DNA of 64,000 bases from Rhabdornis inornatus (lineage: Eukaryota; Chordata; Aves; Passeriformes; Rhabdornithidae): positions 775,187-839,186 of the forward strand of contig VWZS01003779.1 of assembly GCA_013397075.1 (NCBI GenBank), in the 5' to 3' direction. The notes under the pieces are model-generated. The model saw only the letters and a program-made list of their open reading frames with translations, was not told where the DNA came from and did not search any database. The position numbers were made by a program, and so were the translations under genes. Positions 30,101 to 42,660 of the stretch are shown piece by piece. Each line of letters starts with the position of its first letter. The stretch's first letter is position 1.

Positions 30101-33100
30101 GTGAGGGCCGAGCAGGAGCCCCCGTGTCCCTCACAGGTCTTCTTCACCCTTTACCCTAAAAAGGACTTTAGAGGCTGTCCCCATAAAGGGCTTCTTTACC
30201 CTTAAACTCTCCAAAAAACCCACCATGCTAAGGGTGACTTTGTCCTTTAGCCAGAAATTAATATTCCCATTCCTAAAGTTTATGAGGAAAGAGTGTCCTA
30301 TGTGTTCCACTTCAGAGGAAATGTGCCAAAGTTCTGGCTTGCTGAATAACCCTGGCCAGATTTTTTTTCCCCCAGTTTTCCAGCAATGCTGGAAGTCTCT
30401 TATTTGATAATTAGCCTTGGTTGATTTTCCTTCTCTTCTGGAGAACTCCAGCCAAGGTTTGCTTCAGTTCTCGCCTCCAGGAGAACACTGTGATCCCATC
30501 AGAAACACTGGGCTGGGATATCTTGGCATCCCAGGGCACTGTGACACTGCTGGCACAGGCTGTTCCTCAGACTCCTGAACTCTTTGGCCTGATGTTTGGT
30601 TGAGCTGTTCCCAAAAATTTTGTGCTTTCAAACTTGCACAATAGTAGGATGAGATGGGGAGAGGGAAGGTCGTTGTTTTCCTTGGTGGTTATTGCTGTAT
30701 AAACAATTTCAGAAATTTCCTGGATGGTCTTGTCTGGAAGATCCCTAAAATTCTTGTGAAATTATTTTATGTAGGTTCGAAGGTCTTTATGGTAGGGTTT
30801 GTGTTGTGTGTGTGGGAGGCTCCTCATTTTTCCATACGCCACTAGGTGCTGCTGCAATCCAAGCAATGAAAAAACAAATGGGAAAATACTATTTTGCCCG
30901 CATTTCTGATCAGATTTATTTGTGGGGTTTTTTGTTATTATTATTTGTTTTTTTATTTTAAAGGGTCATAATCTTCATTATTTTTCTAGTTTGCTCATCT
31001 TGGAGTGGAGCAGTGCGAGCTGGAATCAACAACAACCGCTTCACAAAGACATGTGCTGAACTCGGCAGCCGCTCTGGGTAAGGAACACAGAATGCCGCTG
31101 GAATACAAAGCTCGTGTGCAGGTGAGTTCCTGTGGCAACACAGCCGATTTTCGGAGCTCTTTTGCAAGTTGTCACTTCGCTAAGTTGTGAACAAGAACAG
31201 CACTCAGGGTCGTCAGAGGAGCAGTCACAGAGGGCTGGCAGACTTTGTGCCTCAGGGGATGCAGTGATTGCTGCCTGTGCTGTGAAAGAAACATATTTCC
31301 CTGTTACTCACTTATAATTTTAGTTGCTCAAAGTCCTGCTGTATTACTGCTGATTTTCTCTTTTATTATTGAGACACCGAATACATTATGATCAATCTTA
31401 GCCCACAGCCTGTGTGTAAAGCCCTGTAAGAAGGTTTAATGGAAATTTGATCAGCTGTTTGGCAATGAATGTCAGAAATTCAGTATATTCACACAAAGGA
31501 GTGTTCTTTTTTATCATTAAAAAGTTAGAAGCTCCTCATTTGGAACATTTTTAAGGCTTGCTTGAAAATGAAATCTGTAAAAAATTTTAGGATGAAATTC
31601 AGTGTTTTTTTAAAATGACAAGTATTTAAAATGCTGCAGTGTTGTAAGCACGTTTTCATATCCTTATTTTAACATCACACTGAGCTTTGCTTTACCCACC
31701 CATTTTGTGCACAGAACATTTTCTATTTTCATTTTGTATAGGCACAGCAATTACAGTGCTTTACTATAGCAAAACATGTGAAAAACATTTCACATGTTTT
31801 GCTATAGTGAAGGGCAGAAATGAAGGGCTTGGAAGGAATATTTAAGAGGGAAGCTTGGGGCTACTGAAAAGGAGATTATATTGTAATGTATACACTGTGT
31901 TAATATTACATCTACCTTTCTGTGGAACATCTGGCCTTAGCCATTGCCTGAAAAGGAGAATCAGCGTAGAGAGACCTTTTATCAACACCAGTGTGACTTC
32001 ACTTGAAGTTGCATGTCTTGTCTTTAGCAGCCCTCCACTTTTATATAGAATAAGGGAAATTCTTGCCTGTTGTAAATTGAGAATTGATCTGAAATCAGTG
32101 GTGAGAGCACAAAGATGCACTAAAGGCTACAATGGGGCAATCTGAGGAAGTTTGTTTAGGCACTGGTAATAAACACTATTCCTGAAATGCTGAAATTGAC
32201 ATTTAATTGCAGTAGGATATTTTAGTAAGAAATTTCCAGACTCAGGAGGTGCTTAAACACATGTGTGAGAATGTATTTGTTGAATTTACTTTCCCACTGA
32301 ACTACAGTCTGGGTGAATCAGTATGAGACAAGTGAACCTGTGAATATACCTAAAAACAGAAAGAGAATCTGCCTGGTAAACCAAATATCCTAAGATGTGA
32401 CCATGCAGGCACATTTTGTGTCTGGTGAATGTTCTTGTTGGATCAGGCCTCCAGTTACATTGATCTTTACAACACATTCAGGTTCCCCTACTTTTGAAAC
32501 ACCTCTTCTAGACTGTGTTACATTAAAACTTGCTCTTTTGTTTGGAGGGGAATATGACAATGGGGATATTGCACTGATACCAAACATTTAAAAAGTCAGA
32601 TATGCTCATTATGTGTAAAATAGCTCTCTTTGCAGTTGTCCTTTTTTTCTTCTGAAACTCTGGCTTAATTTGGAGACTGGATGAACAACATGTTAAAGAA
32701 TGAGGTCATAAATTAGTTAAGCAATTAATACCTCTTCCACTTACCCTGCAACAAGCAGTGACCGTGACATTTAGTTCATAAATCACACACTAATTCAGTT
32801 TTGAGGTCCCTTTTGTAGTTTATTTTAATTAGCTTTAGGCCTACTGCAAAATCAAGTGAGGCAATCCTGACATATATCTAGCATTTTGCTGCTTTGCAGA
32901 CAGAATGTATCATTTTTTATTTGAAAATTCACACTTTTATATTAATCATGTATATATTCAGCAAATCGTCCTAATCATTTTATTAAAAAAAAAAATTTAA
33001 AAGTCCATATTACCCCTATAAAATCATGTGCAGGTAACATAGGAATATGACTTCTGTGCTAGAACAAAAGCAGCTGTAATCTCACAGTGTAAGAATGAAG

Positions 33101-34832
33101 ACTAATAGACTCCAGAGTTTTTGAAAATTCATATTCTTTGCTATAATTTCTTTTCTTTCAGGAAGCAGGAAACAACAATTTCCCGTTCTCTTCTCATGAC
33201 AACAGACATGACATATGTAATGCAGCTGAGTATTTTGACTTCGTAAGTACCCAGCACTAAGACAAATCAAGCAACTTCAGATCTATTGGCCTGACAGAGG
33301 TTAAACAGAGCATCTTTTTCTGTCCCCTGCAGAAAAACAAAAATAGATGCTAAAACTTGTGAGAAGAGAAAAATGTAAATAGCAAAGAAAAATAAAGTTT
33401 TATTAGTATAGAGCTGGGACATCTCTGGGACTGTCACAGATGTGCAGCAGCATACACAGTCATTGGGAATTGCATGATTCAAAGAGAAGAAAAAAGCCAT
33501 TATTTGGGTCTCTGACAGGCATTTTCTGATATTCCTGTTTTGGTTTTGAGCTCAGTTAAATGTCCTATTAGTCTTCTCTAAGTGATTTGCCTTGTAATGA
33601 ATCCTTGTAGAGATCTCAGCCACTTCTAATTTGCAGTCCTAAATATTTTGTTCAGACCCATCTTTATCATGAATTTAACCAAAATCCATAGGATACCCAC
33701 AATCTATCTCAAGAATGCATTCTTTTCCAACCTACATCTCTTTACAATACACCTGTTTAAATGTATGCTGCAGAAGCCACAACTTTGACTAGAATTTAAA
33801 TTGTTCTGAGCTTTTCTTTGTGGGCAACAGTTTCATGTTCTTCCATTCCCCTTAGATTGTTGATATTATTCCAGGCAGCAAAAGAAATAGTGCAGTTCAC
33901 AGGATAATGAGCAAAGAAGGAAGCGGTGAATTGTGATATAGGGAGTTTGTATGACTTTGAGGTCTGTCAGGCCTAGACTTTTTGGAATTCATTATTCGCT
34001 GAGTAACCTCAATTTCTGTGCACTTTGGGCAGTGTCTCATAGTTTTAGAGATACTGATCAACCATAATTCCAGCTAAATTTCCTGTGAGCTGTGGAGTGT
34101 GAAAATCAGGCTCTGTCTCTCTGTGTTTGGACACACAAGGGATAGCATTGAAGATTCAGATTTCATGGTCTGTCTCAGTTTCTTTATTGCAGTCCAAACC
34201 TAGAGTTATTAACCTATTTCTTTGGATGCCTCTGAAGATTAATTTAGCAGTGTGTAACTAAATAGCCTTGAGTAGATGGCGTGCTACAGAAATGCAAAGT
34301 AAAAGTGGTTTATTAGCACTGAGAGGTGGAAGGTCAGCAGATTTTCCATTATATATGCAACCAAAAATGTTCATACAGGCAAGTCTGGCAATATTATTTT
34401 TAACTTGCTAAAGATCAACCCTGAGTTCTTGCAATCACTGTGGTAACAGTTTCATTCACTTTACAGTGGGGTAGTGACTGTTACAAGATTCATCTGTGAA
34501 GCTGTGACTGGAAGTCATATGTTTGCATGAATTTTTCTTTCCTGTTTTTTTCCTAGGGCATGGGCCTGAGGAAGCAGGATCCAGAGAAACAGAAACAGAG
34601 CTCCCATAACTTCTTTGAGTGGGCTCGTGCACCAGGCAGGAGCAGCAGCGAAGGCTTTGTCACCGTTTACCAGACCTCGTTTGTGGCAGATCACGCCTCT
34701 GGGAACGAAGGCTGCTGCTGCAGGCGCTATCCCAAACACCACACCCAAAAACAGTGCAGCAACCCGAAAGAGTGCTGTGACAAACCTGCTCTTGAGGATG
34801 ACAGTGCCCTGCAGCCAGACAAGACAACCTAA
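30050..34832 (+). CDS. TEX36: Testis-expressed protein 36, complete gene, four coding exons
   Basis: The coding exons are 30050-30100, 30990-31121, 33162-33242 and 34557-34832; joined they give 540 nt and 179 residues (human 186). Matches to human TEX36: GDWFAHLGVEQ against GRWFPHIGLTQ across the first junction, PLEYKARVQEAGNNNFPF against PPIYKVREKQAVNNQFPF, and SSHDNRH against SVHDNRH. The later FDFGMGLRKQDPEKQKQSSH part also aligns. The protein is small with no signal peptide or membrane segment. Its function is poorly known; testis expression is reported in mammals. The start ATG has a strong context (GCCATGG). The C-terminal tail is cysteine-rich and differs from the human one. The gene is head-to-head with EDRF1, with about 1.7 kb between start codons. 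Confidence 0.9.
30101..30989 (+). other. TEX36: TEX36 intron 1, 0.9 kb
   Basis: The intron runs from GTGAGG to TTTCTAG. It contains no recognised repeat. Confidence 0.7.
30990..31121 (+). CDS. TEX36: TEX36 coding exon 2
   Basis: FAHLGVEQCELESTTTASQR through HRMPLEYKARVQ, 44 codons, acceptor TTTCTAG, donor CAG|GTGAGT. A second donor-like GGTAAGG at about 31078 inside the exon would cut the conserved PLEYK part and is not preferred. Confidence 0.9.
31122..33161 (+). other. TEX36: TEX36 intron 2, 2.0 kb
   Basis: AT-rich intron holding the long perfect hairpin at 31763-31808. Nothing else is recognised in it. Confidence 0.75.
31759..31812. repeat. Perfect 21-bp inverted repeat with 4-nt loop
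   Basis: The left arm at 31763-31783 (ACTATAGCAAAACATGTGAA plus A) pairs without mismatch with 31788-31808 across the loop AACA. Outside that, one T-G pair and three further pairs extend the stem to 31759 and 31812. It lies in TEX36 intron 2. Confidence 0.95.
33162..33242 (+). CDS. TEX36: TEX36 coding exon 3
   Basis: EAGNNNFPFSSHDNRHDICN then AAEYFDF, 27 codons, acceptor CTTTCAG, donor TTC|GTAAGT. The NNxFPFSxHDNRH core is the best-conserved mark of the family. Confidence 0.93.
33243..34556 (+). other. TEX36: TEX36 intron 3, 1.3 kb
   Basis: Plain AT-rich intron with GTAAGT and CCTAG ends. I recognise nothing in it. Confidence 0.7.
34557..34832 (+). CDS. TEX36: TEX36 terminal coding exon
   Basis: GMGLRKQDPEKQKQSSHNFF through VTVYQTSFVADHASGNEGCC to the stop at 34832. 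The first half aligns with human and the last 45 residues do not. The acceptor is TTTTTCCTAG. Confidence 0.9.
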   Translation, partial: GMGLRKQDPEKQKQSSHNFFEWARAPGRSSSEGFVTVYQTSFVADHASGNEGCCCRRYPKHHTQKQCSNPKECCDKPALEDDSALQPDKTT

Positions 34833-34902
34833 TCAGCAAAACACCTCTGGAGCACTGACCAAGCAAATCTGAACTATTCACTACTCAAAACAATGGTGAA
34901 GG

Positions 34903-34908
34903 AATAAA
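34903..34908 (+). terminator. TEX36: Poly(A) signal AATAAA for TEX36
   Basis: AATAAA lies 71 nt after the TEX36 stop codon, with a TG-rich stretch some 20 to 50 nt further on. The 3' untranslated region would be about 90 nt. Confidence 0.75.
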
Positions 34909-34934
34909 CATTTGTCTAAAGTGCACGTGGTAGT

Positions 34935-37328
34935 ACAGCTGAAAGTTCATTGTGGTCAACAGACTTACATTACTCTGAAAACATACATTACTATAAAACC
35001 TTTAAAGAAGAGGAGCATTATGAGGAAAAAACAAGATTGTGCATTTTTTAGACGTACCTCTACTAGGACAACAGAGATAGGGATTGTGCTTGAGTTACCT
35101 GATACTGGTTGACTCTCATCTTAATACAAAAGCTTCTTCAGCTTCTGAATCACTGGCAGGGCTGTACCTCAGGCAGCTGACAGCAACTGTATTCACACAG
35201 GAGCATAATGGAACTAGATCCTCGAGGAACTGCCACAGCAGGGAGCCAAACCCCTTTGTGCTCAGGTAAGAGAGAAACATTCCTGAAAGGTTTCATGGCT
35301 GAGAAGGCAGGTGACCAGCCATTAGAGAAAGTAGATAGAAAAGAAGCTGTGCATTAGATTGCTGTGCAAAATAAGTGTCCTGTTTGGTTGTAGCTCAGCA
35401 GTTGCAGAAGTGAAAAACAGTATTGTGAACAACATTTGTGCACTCACAAATTTGATTCATGGCTGTAAGGGGGAAAAAAACTCGAGCTGAGGTGGAAGGC
35501 TGCATGGAGGTTTGAGTTTGGGATGGAATGGATCTTAAAAGAACTCATTTTTTAGTTACATGTACCCCAGGAAGATAATTCAAACCCAATCCTCCAAGCA
35601 CTCTGCTCCCAGAATATTCACTGATGTTAGGATGTGGCAGGCAGCAGAGTCAGACATCCAGATGATGTGTTTTCCTCTTCTGGAGCATTTCCATTAATAT
35701 CAATAAAATAACAAGCTAAACTGTGTGTCTTAAAATATCCTGCAAATAAGCTTGTTGCTATGCAAAATAATGTTGACAAAAAATAAATCAATCATAAGTT
35801 TATGAGATAATTTCCTTTATTTACAAGATAAATGGAAGAATAAACCCTTGACCCTTAGAATTCCCTGCATTGTAAGAGCTGCCTTGACCATGAGCTCAGT
35901 TAAGAAATGACATTTCTGCCTTTCAGTGAATTTCATACCTTTTTGGTATCAGCATGCAGTGGCTGATGGCCTTTTTGTGTGCCATCAAAATAGATGGGAT
36001 TAGATTCCTCAAACGTGTAGCAGATTTATTAGTACATGTTGAAATAATACACTCATTTTTTTAATAGAGTTCCCCCTGTTAGAGTTCTTGGGGTGCTGCA
36101 CAATACATCAAAATCCAAAACATCAATGAACAATGTAAAACCAAATAAAAAGCCAAGTAACATAGTGCTATTAAAAAGAATTGCTTTTTCTCAAAGTAAA
36201 GACAGCCTGCCTGACAGCTCCAGAGTCAGAATTTCCAGAGCTTTAGCCAACAACTTCATCCCCAAACTGATTCAGAACTGAAGTGTGTGCCAATCACATG
36301 GTGAATGAAGTACCCCATGCTGTTTGGCAAACTCCAAAGGGCAATCTTGGACCTCCATCAGAAGGAAGGAACACATTCTTGCTCCATTAGTAATGTTTAT
36401 CTGTGGTTTAGCATTACAACTGGATGTGGTGAAATAAATTGCTGTAGTTTGTTATGCCTTAAGACACCAATAGAAACACTCCAGATTTCTTTTTTTTCCC
36501 CCTCTTTTTCTTTTTTTTCTTCCCATTTTTGGTTAAAATGTGGATTAAAAAAAGAAAAAAGTACCTGTGGATTCATACATATTTTCAACTATATTGTAAT
36601 AAAGATTGCAGAGGAGAAACTGAAGAGACCGTGAAGCCCTTATAAACTGAAATACACTGTGCTGGGTTGAATAAAACAGGTGATTCCCACATATCTCATG
36701 TTCTGCCAGTGTTTCTTGGGTAAATAACTGGAGCCGCTACTCTGAATTTAGAAATGAGTAATGAATTCCTCAGATAAATTTGTCTACTTTGGATAGAAAC
36801 CATTAGTTTGTTTACTCTTGTGATGATAATGTCTCTGTGAAGAAGGTCCTATTGAATTAAAACATTTTTAAACATGCTTTTCTCGTTTGTTTGTTTCTCT
36901 GGGAATGGAAGAGATTGAAATAAGGATGATAACTCCCCTAAAATTTTCTGGTCAGTGCAGGAAAGTGCTCCTGGCTGGGAGTTCATTGGGATCAGATGGG
37001 TGTAGGTAGGCTCAGCAGAATGAGCATACTGTGGGTTAAATCAGCCAAATACTGTTGTAAGTGCTGCTGATGAGGATGGACTTACTTTGTGCATTGCTTT
37101 ATTTTAAAAAAATCAAACCCAAACACCCTTTTTACAGAAACAACAGCCTTCATCCTCTAATCCTTTCCTAGGAGTATTGTTGCCCTCTGTTTCTTTTTCT
37201 CCTGAGCCTGCATCAATGTAGGGACTGCCTATACGGCATTTTTAGGAAATATTTTTTGTATTAATTTCAAAGTGTTTTCAGTGTTATTTAAACTCACAGA
37301 ACTCAAACGAAATCAATTTTAAAAAGTT
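34935..37328. other. Intergenic, no gene supported
   Basis: AT-rich sequence downstream of TEX36. A T/C-rich tract at about 36487-36530 is the only clear local feature. The open frames here are short and show no family resemblance or splice structure. Confidence 0.7.
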
Positions 37329-37488
37329 AAACCAGGGGGCTGCCCAGGCTCCCCACATCTCCAGGAGGGTTTGGACAACACTCTCAGGCACGGGGTGGGA
37401 TTCTTGGGGTGTGTGTGCAGGGCCAGGAACTGGACTGATGGCTCCTGTGGGACCCTTCCAGCTCAGGACATTCAGTGATTCTGTGATT
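37329..37488 (+). mobile_element. CR1 LINE 3'-end fragment
   Basis: In forward orientation: GGGGGCTGCCCAGGCTCCCC, AGGAGGGTTTGGACAACACT, GGGACCCTTCCAGCTCAGGA and a terminal TTCAGTGATTCTGTGATT, the diverged CR1 end repeat. About 160 bp are left. Confidence 0.86.
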
Positions 37489-40400
37489 AATAGAGCTGAG
37501 CTGAAGAGTAACAGCTTTGCCCCTGAAGTTTCCATGCCCTGGTTGAGGCAGGCTTGGTTCTCAGGTGGAGCTGTGCCAGGTGACAGTCTTGTGCCTGTGT
37601 CTGCAGTGTTATGTTCACTTCTTAAAATTGTGGGGTTTTTTCCTTCTTTGTGTCCTGCTTGCTGATAACAAGATGTGAGGACATGGTCTCCCTCAAAGCT
37701 GCTGTTGCTCAGCCCCTGATGCCCTGTTAAGCTGGATGTCACCTTTCACAGCTGTGTCATTTGTGAGGTGGTGTGACCAATGAAATGCTGTTTACAGCCT
37801 TTAGAGACCCTGGTGTTCTATGAGAGCAGATTGGGCTTGGTACAATAGGAGACAAAATGGAAATTTTGTCTTTTGTTTACTTGGTGTCTAAAGGCTTAAA
37901 GAAGTCCTTAAAGCTGGGACTGTGGGGAGCACTGGAAGGGGGAATTCTGCTGCTGCTGGAGCTGGTAATTCAGTGGAGATGCAGCCGTTTGACTTCCAAG
38001 TCATCTGCTGTTAATCTAATCACTGTGTTCATAATCTCATCGCTCCATGTAGCTGAAATGTTGTTCCTTAGCTTGTACTCTCAAGGTTAGAGTGAAGTAA
38101 CTTGATGAGGATGTGGCACTGAAGATGAGTCCATTTCCTTCCCTGTGCTGTGCAGTTACACAGTGACAATTCTGTCCCAGCTCTATCTAAACCCAAAGCT
38201 GATGCTCATTTATTTACAGTGATATAGTTCATGTGTGGATGATATTAAGCTTCTTTAAATGCTCTTTCACTGGTTTAGCATTTCCATAACTGAGGAAAAT
38301 ACTAGTATAACTGTGGTGGTGCTGATGTTGAACCAAGAGTACAGGCCTGTGTCTGATGGAAGTGTTTATGTTGATACACTGGCCACGCTGGTTGGCAAGA
38401 AATGAAATTTCTGAAATTAAGTAGAAAATTCTTAGGCCTCTCTATCTGCAAGCCACAGTACACAAACTTTATCACTATTATTATTATTATTGCTATAATT
38501 AATTAAGACTCTCCTGCTCCTGATATGTTATCTAATGAGCAGTAGATGGTAAGTACAGAGACCCATTCCACTCTGGAGTGGGAAAAAACTATACAGAGCT
38601 GCCTCATCCCAAATTTCTTGGTTTATTCCTGACTTCCCAACTAAGTAATAACAAGCTGTTAAAACATTGTCTGTGGAATATGTAATTAAAGGGAAGTCCA
38701 TTCAGTGGGGAAGCAATCCTAACTGACCTTAAATTGGATGTTTAGCCATAGTGGATATGAGTGAACCAGTAAAACACTCCATTTATGATTTGGACAGGCA
38801 GCTGCTTTTATGAAAAGAATGTTACCTCTTGTCTGGTCAAGCTTGTTATTCTTCAGTATATTTACCTGAAAGTGAAGTATTTCATATTACCATTTTTGAA
38901 ATGTGGTGTACAGAGAAAAATGTAGCTTGAAACAGGTAAGTTTAATTCAAACAGAAGGAAAGAAATGCTCGGAGGAGGAGACCTCTGGGACTGCAAGGGC
39001 TGGAACTCAGGAATTCGGGAATGCCTGCTCACAGGTGAGTGCCCAGCTCCCTGAACCAGGGAAATCCCTGTGCTTTCTCACAATGCCAGTGTTTAACTGT
39101 TGCAGACAAAATGAAGCAGCTCTGGCAGACCAAGTAGAGGTGGTGGTTTTCCAGGTTGCCTGAACCAGTTCAGAAAATCAGAAGAGTCTTAGGAATACCT
39201 TTTCTTTTAATTCTTTGCTGTGGGACATGTGGAAATAGTGCTCATAGGGCGTTACTCTGATAACAACTAGTACGTGTTTTTGTGATCCTTTTCAATATTC
39301 TATGGAATGAGAGACAAATTCTGTAACTCAAACAATGCTATGAAAATAGACTTAAAATTAAGGTCTCCTGTCCCTCTGTCCCCCTGCCACCCCCAGAAAG
39401 GAAGGCTGTGTTTACACTGCCCAGTACATTCCAACACCTACAAATGGCAATGTTAATAAGCAAACAGAGCAGTACAAGTGTTAAGTCCTGTGCCCAGATG
39501 TAAACTGTTGTGGGCTCAGACCCTATGGTATTAACCAGACACTCGTGCCTCAAATGGCATTGTAGGCATGCATTAATGACCCTAAGTGGCAGACCTCCTC
39601 ATCTTATTGCTTAATTAATCAATGGCCCTAGTGGCACATTGTCAGGGCTCTTTCTCAAGCTGTGTCTCCCCTCATAGGTTAATCAGATGCTATATGGTTC
39701 TGTCTACTTATGGGAAAGCCAAATCCAATAAATAAAGCTGAATTTCCTGATTCCCCTGGGATATAGTGATTCTTTTTAACAATGCTTCTTCAGTTGAGTT
39801 GAAATTAAAACCCAGCAAAATCAATATATTGTGGATTATTTCATGGAATGAGTTAAGCATCAGGTTTAAAGACTTGAAAAAGGACTGGAGGGGAAATGTT
39901 CATTCAGAAGCACAATATTTTCCATCAAAAATGCCTAATTCTATCTTTGTTCCTGGTGTTAAACTCCTAACTTCCATCTTTTCATCATTGCTATGAAGGT
40001 TTTCAGTGCATGTGGGATGTTAATTTTTATTCTGAATTAAACGTGCTATCGTTTAGATGAGAATTAACATTTGATCTTCAAACTGTTTTGTGACATGCAA
40101 TGCAGTTTGGTTCCATAGGAGGGCAGATGTGTTGAAGGGCTTGATTTTGGTATGTGTTTTATTAGTGTCAGTGCTACAGTTGGGAGTTGAATTATCAGAT
40201 TTATACTGATATCAGTGACTCTCAAATTGTGTCAGAGAAATGCAACAACTTGATTCCAGCATAAATAGAAATTTCTTGTGGAGTTTGATGCTTACAAAGT
40301 TCAAAGGTTTTTCAGTACTCATTTATTTTATTTTATTTTGTCTCAGAGAGCCTATAATCTGATTACAGTTATTTATTTAATCACTGAAAGTATCTAGCAA

Positions 40401-42049
40401 ATTCACAAAATTAGTTTTTTGGTTTACTACTTGGATTTAAACCAGGTTTTTATTTCTCTAGCATCAAGTTTTCAATATGTGCTAATTTATGCTAGAGTTT
40501 CCTTTATGCTTCAAGCTAAATTCAGTCTTAAATATAAAACAGCTTTAGCCTCTGGGTTAAATAATTCCTTACAAAATTTGAAATTTCAAACCATATTTGC
40601 CTTTTCAAGTGAGTTGAAAACTGAATGAAAGTTGTTTTTTTGGAGGCAGAAACGTGTGTGTGCCCTCACGGCTTAGCTGATCCCTTCTTGCAGAGCACCT
40701 GGCAGGGGCCCTGTGCCAGCAGCTCGTGTGCCCTGAGCTCCCTGCTGAGGGAGGCTTGTGTTCAGAAGATAGCAAGAATCTCCCCAGCCTGTCCTGACTC
40801 TGTTATTCCTGACCTGAGCACCTCCAGAGGAGGATCCCTGTGGAGCTGGGAGGCAGGGGCCACCCTGCAGCCTGGCAATGCTGTGTTCTGTGAAAGCAAA
40901 GGCTTTCCGTGGGCAGCACCATTTCTTCTGAAACTGGAGAAAAGTTCCCGGCAGCTGGAGCTGGAAGAGCAAGGTGAACGTTTCACCTATTTCATGTAAC
41001 AAAGTCCCTGAAACAGAAGAGGGATTATTAACCAGTGAAGACATTAAGAGCCCAAATTTCCAAGAGAAATCTGGTCCTTCAGCTGCAGGAATGGTGTGAG
41101 GCAGCATGACCTTTACCTGCTGTGCAGCTGACCCCTCCTCTTCCCTCTGAGCTTCACTGGGTCTCTCTCCAAATACACAGGAGCACCTGGAGAAGGGGTC
41201 TAACCAGATTTCCTGCAGCATGGAACAGCTCTGAACTCCCATGGAAGCAAATACTCAGAGTCAGTGGAGGTTGATGGGAAGGGTGGTGTTCTGTTGGTGT
41301 TTCATTGGTGTTCTCTTGGTGTTCTGTTGTCCCCAGCCCCAAAGCCCACAGAAGCCAAACAAACCCCACTGTCTTTTAGAAATACATTGTCACAGGGTCT
41401 CTTAGCAGATGGGTCAGCCTTGCTTGCAGATGTGGACATTTTTGTTCCATATCCTTCTTCTACAGCACAGCTTTGGACTATTAAGTTCTCAAAAAATAGT
41501 GTTTGGGAATTATAACTTGAGGAAGATTTTCCTCGCCTCCACTCCCTCACTTATTCTCAGGTTGCTCTTATGTTTAGACTCTGACCTTGCTGCCAAAGTA
41601 GATATCAGAGGCAAATATGGCAGCTGTCATACAGGCAAAGATCCTGCTGAGATTTGTGTGATAATTCATGTGTCAGAACACAAGCCAACTGATAATTTTA
41701 TTTATCTTGATGTGCAGATGTCTGGTTGGATAAATTCAGAATCATTTCGGTCCACTGCCCAGTGGATGGTCTAAATGCTGGTAACCAAGGCCAGAATAGA
41801 ATCTGTCACAGCTCTTGATGTCCTTAGGACATGACACTTTGGGAGTCTGTCCTCACGTTTTCCTTGCACTCTGATAATGAGTATCTACAGCTGCTTTGTC
41901 TGATGAAAACCTCTCTCCCACTTCCAGACTGGAGGCAAACATGCCAGCATCGCTTTTCCAGAAATGCGAAAACTTTTCCAGCCAGCTCTGGATTGTTTTT
42001 TCTTTCTCACTTCTCCCTAGTCCCCTTGAACTTCCCCAGCAGGATTTTT

Positions 42050-42660
42050 GCAATCCATTTCTAGAAATACTGCATTCACTCTGACACAAAACAATATCTT
42101 CGGCTGTGATAATAAATTAGGCGCAGTGGGAATTGAAGCTTGTTCTTTTGTCCAAGGTGATATAATGGGAGTCATTCATAATGAAGAAAAAAAAGTAATT
42201 GTTATGCAGCATTTTTGTATTAAACATGCCTCCCCAAATTATCCAGAGTATAAAAGAGAATGTTTGGAGAGCTTTGTTACAACCATGCTTGAGCAAAATG
42301 CATGTGAATGTGCTCTTATTTGCATAAATAGGATTTCTTAAAATACAAACCATTTGTATTGCACTGAGCTCCCTCAAGCCCTGCTACCTTACAAGACGGA
42401 TCATAGTTTTATCATTAATCAAAACAAAGCCGAAATCAATAAACATGCATAATCAGGACTCTCTGATTCCAGTATGCAAATACACTACATATTGATGAAA
42501 TGTTTCTGAATCTAAAATAGTTTTACTCTCTTTTTTCCCCTCAGAAGTCCCTAAGCCTTTTAATTTTAATATTTTATGCGCTGCAATGCAAACAGTATAA
42601 GAATGAGTATATGTATCAGAGATAACAAGTTAAAAGATAAATGTTGGATGAATCTCCTAA
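42050..42660. promoter_or_regulatory. Candidate distal regulatory block with two octamer motifs
   Basis: An AT-rich block of even texture, free of repeats, with ATTTGCAT at 42318-42325 and the reverse ATGCAAAT at 42474-42481, plus several homeodomain-type TAAT cores. The call rests only on motif content and texture. Confidence 0.25.

Noticed and set aside
31759..31812. The hairpin as a microRNA precursor
   Set aside because: The arms are perfectly paired and the loop has four bases. Natural precursors usually have larger loops and bulges. It is kept as a palindrome only.
40673..41242. A 189-residue open frame on the minus strand, with a 124-residue frame opposite
   Set aside because: It is the longest open frame in the gene-poor half outside repeats, but the composition is not coding-like, there is no domain, and frames are open on both strands by chance in a locally GC-richer patch.
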